Positions 43,857-52,757 of a stretch of DNA of 64,000 nt are shown in pieces. Each line of letters starts with the position of its first letter. Position 1 is the stretch's first letter. Source of the stretch: MPNO01 sp965205995 (GTDB lineage Bacteria > Pseudomonadota > Alphaproteobacteria > MPNO01); the NCBI GenBank assembly GCA_965205995.1, contig OZ242200.1, positions 4,526,001 to 4,590,000 on the forward strand. Reading direction: 5' to 3'. Under the pieces are notes generated by a model. That model was given only the letters and a program-made list of their open reading frames with translations. It did not search any database and was not told where the DNA came from. Both the position numbers and the translations under genes were made by a program.

Positions 43857-44849
43857 CTAGCGGCCGGTGTAGTCGAGGCTGCTCTTGCGTTCCAGGTTGT
43901 GATGCGCCTCGATCAGCCGCACCGTCCCGGTCTTCGAGCGCATGACCATCGAATGGGTGTAGGCGCGCCCGGCATAGCGCCTGACGCCGCGCAGCATGGT
44001 GCCGTTGGTCACCCCTGTGGCGGCGAACATCACATCCCCGTTGGCAAGATCGAGAAGCCCGTATTTCCGGTCGAGATCGGTAATCCCGCAATTCGCCGCC
44101 CGGCCGCGCTCCTCGTCGTTGCGGAAGATCAGCCGGCCCTGCATCTGCCCGCCGATGCATCTCAGCGCGGCGGCGGCGAGCACGCCTTCCGGAGCGCCGC
44201 CCGAGCCGAGATAGATGTCGACGCCGCTCTCCGGCTGCGATGTCGCGATCACCCCCGAAACGTCGCCATCGGTGATCAGCATGATCCGGGCGCCGGCCGC
44301 GCGCACCTGGGCGATCAGCTCCTCGTGGCGCGGGCGGTCGAGAATGCAGGCGACGAGGTCGGAGACTTCGACGCCTTTCGCCCCGGCGAGGCTCTTGAGG
44401 TTCTCGCCCGGGCTCTCGTCGAGATCGACCACGCCATCGGGGAGCCCGCCGCCGACGGCGATCTTCTCCATATAGACGTCGGGCGCGTTGAGGAACCCGT
44501 CCTCCTCGGCCATCGCGACGACGGCGAGCGCGTTGGTCAGCCCCTTGGCGGTGATCGTCGTGCCCTCCAGCGGGTCGAGCGCGATGTCGATCTTGGGCCC
44601 GCCGCCGGCGCCGACTTTTTCGCCGATATAGAGCATCGGCGCTTCGTCGCGTTCGCCCTCGCCGATGACCACCGTGCCTTCGATGGCGAGGCTGTTGAGC
44701 GCGGCGCGCATTGCATCGACCGCGACCTGGTCGGCCGCCTGTTCGTCGCCGCGGCCCATCAGCCGCGAGGCCGCGAGCGCCGCCGCCTCGGTGACCCTGA
44801 CCACCTCGAGCGCAAGGTTGCGGTCCATCTTCGAGGCAGGCTCGGTCAT
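43857..44849 (-). CDS. glpX: Class II fructose-1,6-bisphosphatase
   Basis: A 330-residue GlpX enzyme of gluconeogenesis. GEGERDE (63-69) and LDPLEGT (91-97) are the lithium-sensitive phosphatase metal-binding motifs, and ITDGDVSG is also conserved. It lies between hom and recJ on the same strand, 31 bases before recJ. Confidence 0.96.
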   Translation of the reverse strand: MTEPASKMDRNLALEVVRVTEAAALAASRLMGRGDEQAADQVAVDAMRAALNSLAIEGTVVIGEGERDEAPMLYIGEKVGAGGGPKIDIALDPLEGTTITAKGLTNALAVVAMAEEDGFLNAPDVYMEKIAVGGGLPDGVVDLDESPGENLKSLAGAKGVEVSDLVACILDRPRHEELIAQVRAAGARIMLITDGDVSGVIATSQPESGVDIYLGSGGAPEGVLAAAALRCIGGQMQGRLIFRNDEERGRAANCGITDLDRKYGLLDLANGDVMFAATGVTNGTMLRGVRRYAGRAYTHSMVMRSKTGTVRLIEAHHNLERKSSLDYTGR

Positions 44850-44869
44850 GATCTCGCTCCCTTCGACCG

Positions 44870-46165
44870 TCAGCTTACCAGCGATTCGATGCGAATCATG
44901 CGCGGCGGCTGGACGACGCTGCCTAGCGATTCGATCCGCGCCAGCGCGCGCGACATCGCCGCTTCTCCGGTCTCGTGGGTGGTGAGCACCACCGGTACCG
45001 GCTCGCCGGGCGCACGGCCGCGCTGGATCATCGATTCCATCGAGATCTGCTCGTCGCGGAGCGCCGCGGCGACGTCGGCGATAACCCCGGGCCGGTCGAC
45101 CACCATCAGCCGCAAGTAATAGGGACCGGCATGGAGGTCCATCGCCGCGGTCGCCGCGGGCAGGAGCTCCGCCGCCGGCGCGGCGAAGACCGGCAGGCGG
45201 AGGCCGCGGGCGAGATCGACGAGATCGGCGACCACCGCCGAGGCGGTCGGCCCCGCCCCGGCGCCGCGTCCCTCATAGACCGTGGTGCCGACGCTGTCCC
45301 CCTCGGCCACCACGGCGTTGAACACGCCCTCGACGCGGGCCAGCGGCGCCGCTTGCGGGATCATGCAGGCGTGCACGCGCTGCTCGATGCCGTGCCCGGT
45401 GCGCCGGGCGATGCCGAGCAGCTTGATCCGGTAGCCGAGCTCGTCGGCGAAGGCGATGTCTTCGGCCGAAACGTGACGGATCCCCTCCACATGCACGCCG
45501 TCGAAATCGACTTCCGTGCCGAAGGCGAGCGCGGCGAGAATGGCGAGCTTGTGCGCCGCGTCGATGCCGTCGATGTCGAATCGCGGGTCCGCCTCGGCAT
45601 AGCCCAGCGCCTGCGCATCCGCCAGCACCGCGTCGAACGGCCGGCCGGTCTCGCGCATTTCCGTAAGGATGTAGTTGCAGGTCCCGTTGAGGATGCCGTA
45701 GATGGCGGAGATCCGGTTCGCGGCCAGCCCCTCGCGCAGCGCCTTGACGATGGGGATGCCGCCCGCGACCGCCGCCTCGTAGCCGAGCGTCCGCCCGGCC
45801 GCCTCGGCGCGTCGGGCGATGAAGGTGCCGTGCCTGGCGAGCAGCGCCTTGTTGGCGGTGACCACATCGCGGCCGGCATCGAGCGCCGCCTCGCAGGCCG
45901 CCTTGGCGATGCCGTCGGCGCCGCCGATCAATTCGACGAAGACCTCCGCATCGGCCTCCCGCGCCATCGCCGCCGGATCGTCGAACCAGGCGACCCCGCC
46001 GAGGTCGAGGCCGCGGTCGCGGCCCCGGTCCCGCGCCGAGACGGCGACCACCCGGATCGCCCGCCCGGCGCGTTCCTCCAGGGCTTCCGCCCGGTCCTTG
46101 AGCAGCTTGAAGACGCCCGCGCCGACCGTGCCGAGACCCGCGAGCGCGACCGCGAGCGGCGCCAT
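44870..46165 (-). CDS. hom: Homoserine dehydrogenase
   Basis: A 431-residue enzyme reducing aspartate semialdehyde to homoserine for threonine and methionine. It has Rossmann GLGTVG (10-15), TANKALLA, the YEAAVAGGIP active-site segment, GILNGTCN and DPRFDIDGIDAAHK with the catalytic Asp/Lys. A C-terminal ACT domain from about residue 350 (DRPGVIADVA) should give threonine feedback. Its ATG overlaps the stop of the aminotransferase gene (TGATG). Confidence 0.97.
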   Translation of the reverse strand: MAPLAVALAGLGTVGAGVFKLLKDRAEALEERAGRAIRVVAVSARDRGRDRGLDLGGVAWFDDPAAMAREADAEVFVELIGGADGIAKAACEAALDAGRDVVTANKALLARHGTFIARRAEAAGRTLGYEAAVAGGIPIVKALREGLAANRISAIYGILNGTCNYILTEMRETGRPFDAVLADAQALGYAEADPRFDIDGIDAAHKLAILAALAFGTEVDFDGVHVEGIRHVSAEDIAFADELGYRIKLLGIARRTGHGIEQRVHACMIPQAAPLARVEGVFNAVVAEGDSVGTTVYEGRGAGAGPTASAVVADLVDLARGLRLPVFAAPAAELLPAATAAMDLHAGPYYLRLMVVDRPGVIADVAAALRDEQISMESMIQRGRAPGEPVPVVLTTHETGEAAMSRALARIESLGSVVQPPRMIRIESLVS

Positions 46166-47399
46166 CAGGCCTCCGCCGACTGGTTGGGTGCGGCGACCAG
46201 CCGGTCGGTGTCCGCGAGGAAGCGTCGGACGTTGCGCGCCGCCTGGCGGATCCGGTGCCGGTTCTCGACCAGCGCGATCCGCACATGGCCTTCCCCGTAC
46301 TCCCCGAAACCGACGCCGGGAAGACCGCGACCTTCGCCTCCTCCAGCAGGAGTTTCGAGAACCCCAGCGAGCCGATATTGGAGAACCGGGGCGGGATCGG
46401 CGCCCAGGCGAACATGGTCGCGCAGGGCGGCGGGATCTCCCACCCGGCGGCGCCGAAACTCTCGACCAGCACGTCCCGGCGCCGGCGATAGAGCGCGCGG
46501 GTCTCGTCGATGCACTCCTGCGGGCCGTTGAGCGCTGCCACCGCGGCGACCTGGACCGGGGTGAACGCGCCGTAGTCGAGATAGGATTTTACCCGCGCCA
46601 GCGCCTCGATCAGCTTGCGGTTGCCGACCGCGAAGCCGATCCGCCAGCCCGGCATCGAATAGGTCTTGCTGAGCGAGGTGAACTCGACCGCGATGTCGAT
46701 CGCGCCGGGAACCTGCAGGATCGACGGCGGCGGGTTGCCGTCGAAATAGACCTCCGCATAGGCGAGGTCCGATATCACGTAGATCCCGCGCTTGCGGCAG
46801 AAATCGACGACCTCCTCGTAGAACCCGAGATCCACGACATGCGCGGTCGGGTTGGCCGGAAAGTTCAGGATCACGGCCAGCGGCGCCGGCACGCTGTAGC
46901 GCGCCGCGCGCTCGATCTCGGCCATGAAGTCGATACCGGGGCCGACGGGGACGTGGCGCAGCGCGCCACCGGCGATGATGAAGCCGTAAGCGTGGATCGG
47001 ATAAGACGGGTTGGGGACGATCACCACGTCGCCCGGGCTGGTGATCGCCATCGCCAGATTGGCGAAGCCCTCCTTGGAGCCGAGGGTGGCGATGGCTTCC
47101 CGGTCGGGGTCGAGCGTGACCCCGAAGCGGCGCTCGTAATAGGCCGCGATCGCCCGCCTCAGCCCGCGAATGCCGCGCGAGTTGGAATAGCGATGGGTCT
47201 TCGGGTCCTGCACCGCTTCGATCAGCTTGGCCACGACATGCGGCGGCGAGGGGTGGTCCGGGTTGCCCATGCCGAAATCGATGATGTCTTCGCCGGCGGC
47301 GCGCGCCGCCGCCTTCATCGCGTTCACCTCGGCGAACACATAGGGCGGCAGCCGCTTGATCCGATAGAATTGCTGCTCGCTTTCGGGCGTTTCGCTCAT
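46165..47399 (-). pseudogene. AlaC/LL-DAP-aminotransferase-like class I aminotransferase, frameshifted near 46317
   Basis: Two frames give one ~411-residue PLP enzyme. From ATG 47399 (MSETPESEQQFY) it reads through DFGMGNPDHPSPPHV, NFPANPTAHV and SLSKTYSMPGWRIGF, with the PLP Lys, to about residue 360 (EEAKVAVFP). It then continues in another frame as GVGFGEYGEGHVRIALVEN down to 46165. Adding one G after the Pro codon (base ~46317 on the plus strand, in a run read cgccggg) restores the frame exactly. In this conserved gene next to hom a sequencing error is quite possible. Homologues make alanine from pyruvate or act in lysine synthesis. Confidence 0.85.
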
Positions 47400-47588
47400 G
47401 GCTCGACTGGCTTTCCGGCTCTTCTCCAATCCGGCCACGGGGCCGAATCGTCATCGGCGGCGAAACTGCATGGTTTGGCGGACGCTGACAAGCCGGGGCG
47501 GCCTCCGCGCAGGCAGGAAACGCGCGATTCGGCCGATCGCCCGCGGCGCCCGGACGATTCGCCGCACCGTCGTCCGCCGGTCCGCCGT

Positions 47589-47909
47589 CTAGCGCGAGGT
47601 CTCGGTCGAAGCCCGGGGCGGCGCGCCGAGCTGTTCGCTCTGGCGCGGTATCGATCGATCGGAATGGCTGGCGTTTTCGCGATCGGCGAGCAGCCCGTCC
47701 GGCATCTTCTCGCGCAGCTCGTCCCAGTCCGGCGGCCGGGGCGCCGGCGCGCGCGCGGGTTTGTCCGCTTTCGATTCCGCGGCGTCTTGCGCTTTGGGCT
47801 CCGACGACGAAAACCACCCGGCGGGGTCGAGAGAATCGGCCACGCTGCATGCGCCGAGCAGCATCCCGAGCGCCACAACCCCCGCAGCGAAGAACAGTCC
47901 TCTATGCAA
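47589..47909 (-). CDS. Small lipoprotein, hypothetical
   Basis: A 106-residue protein with signal peptide and lipobox L18-G-A-C21, then a low-complexity acidic and proline-rich linker and a short C-terminus (MPDGLLADRENASHSD). It is expected to be lipid-anchored in the envelope. It lies upstream of the aminotransferase gene, separated by a 190-base spacer without a gene. No function is assigned. Confidence 0.65.
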   Translation of the reverse strand: MHRGLFFAAGVVALGMLLGACSVADSLDPAGWFSSSEPKAQDAAESKADKPARAPAPRPPDWDELREKMPDGLLADRENASHSDRSIPRQSEQLGAPPRASTETSR

Positions 47910-48050
47910 CCCGCAACACCGCCCGAAATTCGATCCGCGCGCCGACCGGCGCTCCAGCGTCCATCATAGGGCCGGCCATGGCCGTAATCAAACGGAGCCG
48001 TCCAAGCTCGCCTGACCTCGGACATCGCTTCCGCCCGCCTCCGCGGCGCG

Positions 48051-48944
48051 CTAGTGCAGCTTCCGGCGCCATTCGGCCTTCCATTGCGCCACCGGTTTTC
48101 TCGTCAGGCGGAGAATGGCGGCCGACGTGTCCTCAGCCGAATAGATTTTCATCAGCGTCGGCAGCCCGATCTCGCGTTCCAGATAGGCGACGAACGAACC
48201 GGAGAATATGTAGAAGATCCTTCGGACCTTTCTGCTCGCGAAATCCGGCACGCCGTTCTCGCCGACGAGTTCCCACGCTTGCATCGCGGGCAGCGATCCG
48301 TCCGCATCGAAATCCCGCGCCATGTCGTCCAGCGGATCGCCGAAATTCGGGAAGGCGCCGTAGCCCCCGAGCCGGTCGTTCAGGACCACCGCCAACCCTT
48401 CCTTGAGCCACAGCGCGTGCCAGTCCCAGGCGACGATGTGCACGATCTCGTGGAGGAACGGGGTTCTTCCCTCCTTGGCGTAGGTGAGGAAGATGACCGG
48501 ATGCAGGAAGCGTCGGGGCCAATAGGCCGTGATCGTGTGCGACGGTCTCCGCGCCCCGTGGACGAAGAATTCGATCCGTTCCTGCCCGTAGACGTCGGCC
48601 GCGAGTTTCAGCCCCAGGGCGTTTTCGACATCGCCAATTCCCTTGTCGACCCGCCGATGCAGATCGATCGCCTCCTCGCGGGACAGATAGTCCCTCTCGA
48701 TCCAGAGGATCGAACGGTCCGACTCGTACTTGTCGTGGTCCGCCTTGATCTGCCGGATCGTGCGGATAAAGCGGCAGGGGCCCGTGATGTGGTCGACCGA
48801 GCACTCCGGCGGCCCCCCCGAGCGAACCGCCTGGGCTTCGGCGAGCGGCGGGGAGAGACCGGCGGCGAACAATAGCACGCCGCATAACAGCAAGACGCAT
48901 ATCCAAAACAACCCTGGATTGTCTCTTCTGTCGAAGTTTTTCAT
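48051..48944 (-). CDS. Secreted or membrane-anchored gluzincin-like metalloprotease
   Basis: A 297-residue protein with an N-terminal hydrophobic anchor or signal (residues 11-30, ending near AEAQA). The zinc site is FLHEIVHIVAW (His165, Glu166, His169), with the third ligand Glu182 in LKEGLAVV, the gluzincin pattern of peptidase MA-like proteins. Two cysteines near residues 48 and 57 could bond in the periplasm. Substrate unknown. It is divergent from the pentapeptide gene. Confidence 0.8.
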   Translation of the reverse strand: MKNFDRRDNPGLFWICVLLLCGVLLFAAGLSPPLAEAQAVRSGGPPECSVDHITGPCRFIRTIRQIKADHDKYESDRSILWIERDYLSREEAIDLHRRVDKGIGDVENALGLKLAADVYGQERIEFFVHGARRPSHTITAYWPRRFLHPVIFLTYAKEGRTPFLHEIVHIVAWDWHALWLKEGLAVVLNDRLGGYGAFPNFGDPLDDMARDFDADGSLPAMQAWELVGENGVPDFASRKVRRIFYIFSGSFVAYLEREIGLPTLMKIYSAEDTSAAILRLTRKPVAQWKAEWRRKLH

Positions 48945-49091
48945 GCCGGCCTCCCCGTCTCATCCAGCGAAGTTGCGCAAGGGACGGGCCAGTATGCCTC
49001 CAGGATGTTTGTTCGTCACCCCACAGGGTTGCATTCTGCGCGGGGAATCAACACCGTGCGCGACGGTTACGGATCGGGGCGGGGAGCGGCG

Positions 49092-49598
49092 GTGGAGAAG
49101 ATCGACGGGGACGCGTTCCGGAAACGCTTCGAACGCCATCTGAGCTGGGTGCTGAGTGCCGGCAAAGGCGGCGAGCGGGGCGATTTCAGCGGGCTCGACC
49201 TCGATGGCGCGAACCTGCACGGCTACACCCTGCACCGGGCGCGCTTCGCAGGCGCGAGCCTGCGCCGGGCGGAGCTCAGGCGCGCCGAACTCCGGGACGC
49301 CGATCTTGCGGGCGCGGATCTCGGCGGTGCGTTCCTGCACGATGCGGTGCTCGCCGGGGCCTCGTTGCGCGCCGCGCGGCTCGCCGGCGCGGAGCTGGTC
49401 AGGGCCGACCTCAGCGGCGCCGATCTGTCGGATGCCGATTTTGCGGGCGCCGATCTTCTCGCCGCCGTGCTCGACGGCGCCAATCTCGACGGCGCCGAGC
49501 TGACATCGGTGCTCAGCCTGAAGCCCGCGCAGCTTGCCAACGCCCGGCTGACCTCGCGGACCAAGCTGCCGGAGGGGTTGACGGCCCTGATACCCTGA
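49092..49598 (+). CDS. Pentapeptide-repeat protein
   Basis: About 168 residues from a GTG at 49092 preceded by GGGGAG; the frame is open further upstream to 49005, but that part looks non-coding. Roughly twenty A(D/N)LxG-like pentapeptides from residue ~28 (FSGLDLDGANLHG) to ~140 would form a right-handed beta-helix. Some such proteins mimic DNA and shield gyrase; most have no known role. Nothing here points to a target. Confidence 0.8.
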   Translation: MEKIDGDAFRKRFERHLSWVLSAGKGGERGDFSGLDLDGANLHGYTLHRARFAGASLRRAELRRAELRDADLAGADLGGAFLHDAVLAGASLRAARLAGAELVRADLSGADLSDADFAGADLLAAVLDGANLDGAELTSVLSLKPAQLANARLTSRTKLPEGLTALIP

Positions 49599-49610
49599 AG
49601 GGTCGCGCGG

Positions 49611-50300
49611 TCAGACGATGTCGATCGTGAGGCTGCCCACCCCCTCGATCGCGCCTTCCAGCCGGTCCCCGCGCTCGACCTTGCCGGGTCCCTTGGGCGT
49701 GCCCGTGAAGATCAGATCGCCCGGCTCGAGCCGGCTCAGCGCGGACAGCCGGGCGACGATCTCGGCGACCGGCCAGATCAGGTCGGACAGGTCGCCGCGC
49801 TGGCGTTCCGCCCCGTTGATGGCGAGCGTGACGGCGCCGCCGCCGGGATGGCCGATCTCCGCCGCCGGGGAGAGATCGCTCATCGGCGATGCGCCGTCGA
49901 AGCTCTTGCAGAGATCCCACGAGTGCTGGTCGGCGATGCAAGCGTGCATGATGTCGCGCCGGATCATGTCGAACCCGACGGCGTAGCCGAAGACATGGTC
50001 GAGGGCGGCCTCGCGCGGGATGTCGGCGCCGCCCTTGCCGATCGCGGCGACCAGCTCGACCTCGGGTTCGAGCCGGTTCGTCCCCGGCGGGTAAGCCAGG
50101 GACGCGCCGTCCGGGATCACCGAGTCCGCCGGCTTGAGGGAGATCCCCGGCTTCGATCCGCCCGCCCCGCCGAGCCCGGTTTCCCTCGCATGGGCGGCGT
50201 AGTTGCGCCCGATGGTGTAGATCCGCCGCACCGGGAAGCGGAGATCGCTGCCCGCGACCCCGACGGTTGCGGGTTCGATAACCGGTATCGCGTAGCTCAT
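49611..50300 (-). CDS. Fumarylacetoacetate hydrolase-family protein
   Basis: A 229-residue single-domain FAH-fold enzyme (fumarylpyruvate hydrolase/acylpyruvase type). IYTIGRNYAAHARE opens the fold; metal ligands are expected in EPEVELVAAIG and FGYAVGFDMIRRD; FTGTPKGPG closes it. Start at 50300, with AAGGAGAG upstream. It could finish homogentisate or gentisate breakdown, but it is 40 kb from hmgA. It is 19 bases downstream of the degenerate adenylation gene and probably in the same transcript. Confidence 0.9.
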   Translation of the reverse strand: MSYAIPVIEPATVGVAGSDLRFPVRRIYTIGRNYAAHARETGLGGAGGSKPGISLKPADSVIPDGASLAYPPGTNRLEPEVELVAAIGKGGADIPREAALDHVFGYAVGFDMIRRDIMHACIADQHSWDLCKSFDGASPMSDLSPAAEIGHPGGGAVTLAINGAERQRGDLSDLIWPVAEIVARLSALSRLEPGDLIFTGTPKGPGKVERGDRLEGAIEGVGSLTIDIV

Positions 50301-50319
50301 GCCGCTCTCCTTGCCCCGG

Positions 50320-51735
50320 TCATGTCTTGCCGAGCAGGGCGACCGTCCCGCCGGCGTCGATCCGCGCCCGCTCTCCGCTTCGCCACCAGCGGTCGCCGGT
50401 GAAGCCGTTGCGGTTCGCCGCCTCGTCGTCGAGATAAGAGGGCGCGAGGCTGGGGCCGCGCAACTCAAGCTCGCCCTCGCCTTCGCCCGCGAGAATATTG
50501 CCGTCCCCGCCCACCAGGCGGAGCGACATTCCGGGCGCCGGCATCAGCGCCCCGGGCGAGTCCGGCGAGGCGGCGAGCGCGATCTGGGTTTCCGGCGCGA
50601 TCCAGACCCGGCAGCCGGCGTCGCGCGCGAGCGTCAGCCGCGCCCCGGTCAGCGGGCCTCCGACGGCGACCGTCGCTGCCTCCGCATCGCACAAAGCGGC
50701 CCCCGATGCGAGCGCCAGGTTGACGGCAAGGACGGCCCATTCGGGATCGCGCGCGACGACCGCGATGCGATCCTCCGGCGAGAGCCCGAACCGCGCGCAG
50801 GTCCAGGCGTTTCCGGCGAGCAAGGTGTGCGCGTTATGGACGACGGCGCGCGGAGCGGTTTCGTCGAGCCCGGCAAACAGGATCGCCAGCGGGTCGCTCG
50901 CCACCGCATCCCCGTCCCAGGTTCTGGAGACCGGACCGAACAGGTCTTCGATCGGCGCGGCGAACTCGACCGATGCCGGCGCGCCGCGGCGGGTAATCAG
51001 GGCGCGGGCCGAAACCGTCTCCAGGCACCGGCTCAGCGTGTCGGCCGGCAGCCCGTCGGGCAGGGGGCAGAGCACGGCGCTGGAAAGGGACGAAGCGGCA
51101 TAGGCGAGGAGCAGCGAGGACGGCCGCGAATCGTCGATCGCGACCACGTCTCCGCGCCCGATCCCGCGTTCGGCGAGCCCGCCGGCAAGCGACAGCGCCC
51201 GGTCGAGCGCCGCCCGCCAGTCGAGCGCGCCCATGTCGCCGTCGAGTGCGAGCGCGATTCCGTTCTCCCCGGCCAGCGCCCGCAGCCTCTTCGCCGGCGT
51301 GGCCGCGCCCCAGCTTCCGGCCCGGATATGGCGGTCGGCTTCGCGCGCGTCGAATTTGAGAGCGGCGCGCAGCTTCATGGCCGGTTCGGTCAGGCTCGCG
51401 CGCTGCTCGACCGGAACGAACCGCTCCGCCCGGAAGCGGCGCCCGCCGCCGAGCTCGTACAGCCGGTGATAATTATGGCGGCGGAACTTGCGGTGCTCGA
51501 GCAGGAGGCGGATATGGGTGACCTGTTCGCGGGTCAGCCCGATGCGCTCGGCGATCTGGACATCGGCGAGCCCGGCGCCGTCGCGCTGCGCCTCGATCCG
51601 CTCCCAGTCGAGCATCCGCACGGGATCGCCGATGCGGAGCTGGATGTTGTGGCTGAGGTCCCAGACGGTCTCGCCATAGGCCTCGACCATCTCCTCGGTC
51701 AGGCCCATCTGGACCCGGTTCAGGCCGCGGGTCAT
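50320..51735 (-). CDS. Degenerate, C-terminally truncated adenylation-domain protein with novel N-terminal domain
   Basis: A 471-residue protein. Residues 1-105 form a helical, HTH-like unit (IAERIGLTREQVTHIRLLLEHRKFR) of unknown family. Residues ~120-471 resemble an AMP-binding domain (LAERGIGRGDVVAI, LRGPSLAPSYLDD, RSGERARIDAGG). The nucleotide motif is lost: where TSGTTG-PK is expected it reads FAGLDETAPRAVV (287-299). The C-terminal subdomain with the catalytic Lys is absent. It is unlikely to be a working ligase; a binding or regulatory role is possible. It starts directly at the stop of the Fe-S gene (adjacent, no gap). Confidence 0.7.
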   Translation of the reverse strand: MTRGLNRVQMGLTEEMVEAYGETVWDLSHNIQLRIGDPVRMLDWERIEAQRDGAGLADVQIAERIGLTREQVTHIRLLLEHRKFRRHNYHRLYELGGGRRFRAERFVPVEQRASLTEPAMKLRAALKFDAREADRHIRAGSWGAATPAKRLRALAGENGIALALDGDMGALDWRAALDRALSLAGGLAERGIGRGDVVAIDDSRPSSLLLAYAASSLSSAVLCPLPDGLPADTLSRCLETVSARALITRRGAPASVEFAAPIEDLFGPVSRTWDGDAVASDPLAILFAGLDETAPRAVVHNAHTLLAGNAWTCARFGLSPEDRIAVVARDPEWAVLAVNLALASGAALCDAEAATVAVGGPLTGARLTLARDAGCRVWIAPETQIALAASPDSPGALMPAPGMSLRLVGGDGNILAGEGEGELELRGPSLAPSYLDDEAANRNGFTGDRWWRSGERARIDAGGTVALLGKT

Positions 51736-52647
51736 CTAGTCGCTGTCGTCCGCCGCGTATTCGAAGCGCCGGATCGGGTCCGCCTGCGGCGCCTGGGTCG
51801 CGATCGGACAGACCCGCATGCATTCGAAGCACTGGGCGAGCAGCCCGCCCGAGCCGACGGACATCTTGTACCAGAGGATCTTATTGTCGGAATCGAACAG
51901 CGCGTCTTCGCGCTCGATGTCGGTCCTGGCCTCGACCGCGTCGGCGATCATCGACGGCACGGCCTCGAATTGCTGGGTCATCTCCGCGCAGGCCGCCATG
52001 TCGTAGCGCATCGCCGCCTGGTTGCCGTCCGCGTCGATCTCGCCCGACAGGCATTGCACGGGGCAGAACTTCATGCACGGGGTCTGGCCGGTCTTGCGGT
52101 AGAGGCTGACGCAGGACGGCGCCGGGCAGGGGTTCTCCTGCATCGGCTCGTCGGGCGGGAGTTCTAGCTCGGTGAACACCGAGGCGAAATACATGTAGCC
52201 GAAATCCGGGTGCAGCAGGATGTCGCCGGCGAGCGAGCGCGCACCGATTCCGGCGATTTCCGCGTGCAGCTTGAGGCTCTGCAGCGGCACCCGCGGCCCG
52301 GACTCGGTGTCCATGTCGGGCGGGCAGTAGATCGAGCGGATGCCGAAGCGGTTCTCGATGTAGAAGGCGCAGCCATAGGCGATCGTGTAGGCGCGGGTCT
52401 CGGTGCTGCCGAAATAGCCGAGCGCCTTGGCCGGCAGCGCCCATGCCCCCTGGGTCTGGCCGCCGACGCCGAGCGCGATCACCGATTTCACCCTGGGCAT
52501 CAGGTCGGTCGGGCGGTGGCCCGGCGGCGCGATGCGCTCCAGCGCCTCCAGATCGGCGACGCCCACGGCAAGCGCGCCCTTGCGCTTGCAATAGGCGACG
52601 ATCTCCTCCTTCGCTGCCTGCGGATCGATGTCCTCGCGCCTCGCCAA
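51736..52647 (-). CDS. 4Fe-4S protein related to QueG/reductive-dehalogenase type proteins
   Basis: A 303-residue protein from TTG 52647 with GGAGGA upstream. The N-terminal ~170 residues resemble the cobalamin-binding-like fold of epoxyqueuosine reductase and reductive dehalogenase relatives. The C-terminal part has Cys174 and Cys179, then Cys191-x3-Cys195-x3-Cys199 and Cys273-x2-Cys276-x3-Cys280-Pro, enough for two 4Fe-4S clusters. It is not QueG itself: the insertions and lengths differ. It is tightly linked to the degenerate ligase gene and divergent from the gene at 52758. Confidence 0.72.
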   Translation of the reverse strand: MARREDIDPQAAKEEIVAYCKRKGALAVGVADLEALERIAPPGHRPTDLMPRVKSVIALGVGGQTQGAWALPAKALGYFGSTETRAYTIAYGCAFYIENRFGIRSIYCPPDMDTESGPRVPLQSLKLHAEIAGIGARSLAGDILLHPDFGYMYFASVFTELELPPDEPMQENPCPAPSCVSLYRKTGQTPCMKFCPVQCLSGEIDADGNQAAMRYDMAACAEMTQQFEAVPSMIADAVEARTDIEREDALFDSDNKILWYKMSVGSGGLLAQCFECMRVCPIATQAPQADPIRRFEYAADDSD

Positions 52648-52757
52648 CGAATCCTCCCCGGTCTGCAGTGGGCGCCATCATAGCCGCGCCGGCAGCGTTG
52701 CGCACGCTTCGGCGACAGGGCACTCTCCCGGCCGATCACGCTTGGCGGAGAGACCGA

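Noticed and set aside
45273..47438. Possible fusion of the aminotransferase with homoserine dehydrogenase
   Set aside because: The long frame arises only from the frameshift at ~46317. After it the translation is out-of-frame Arg/Gly-rich sequence, while both proteins continue correctly in their own frames.
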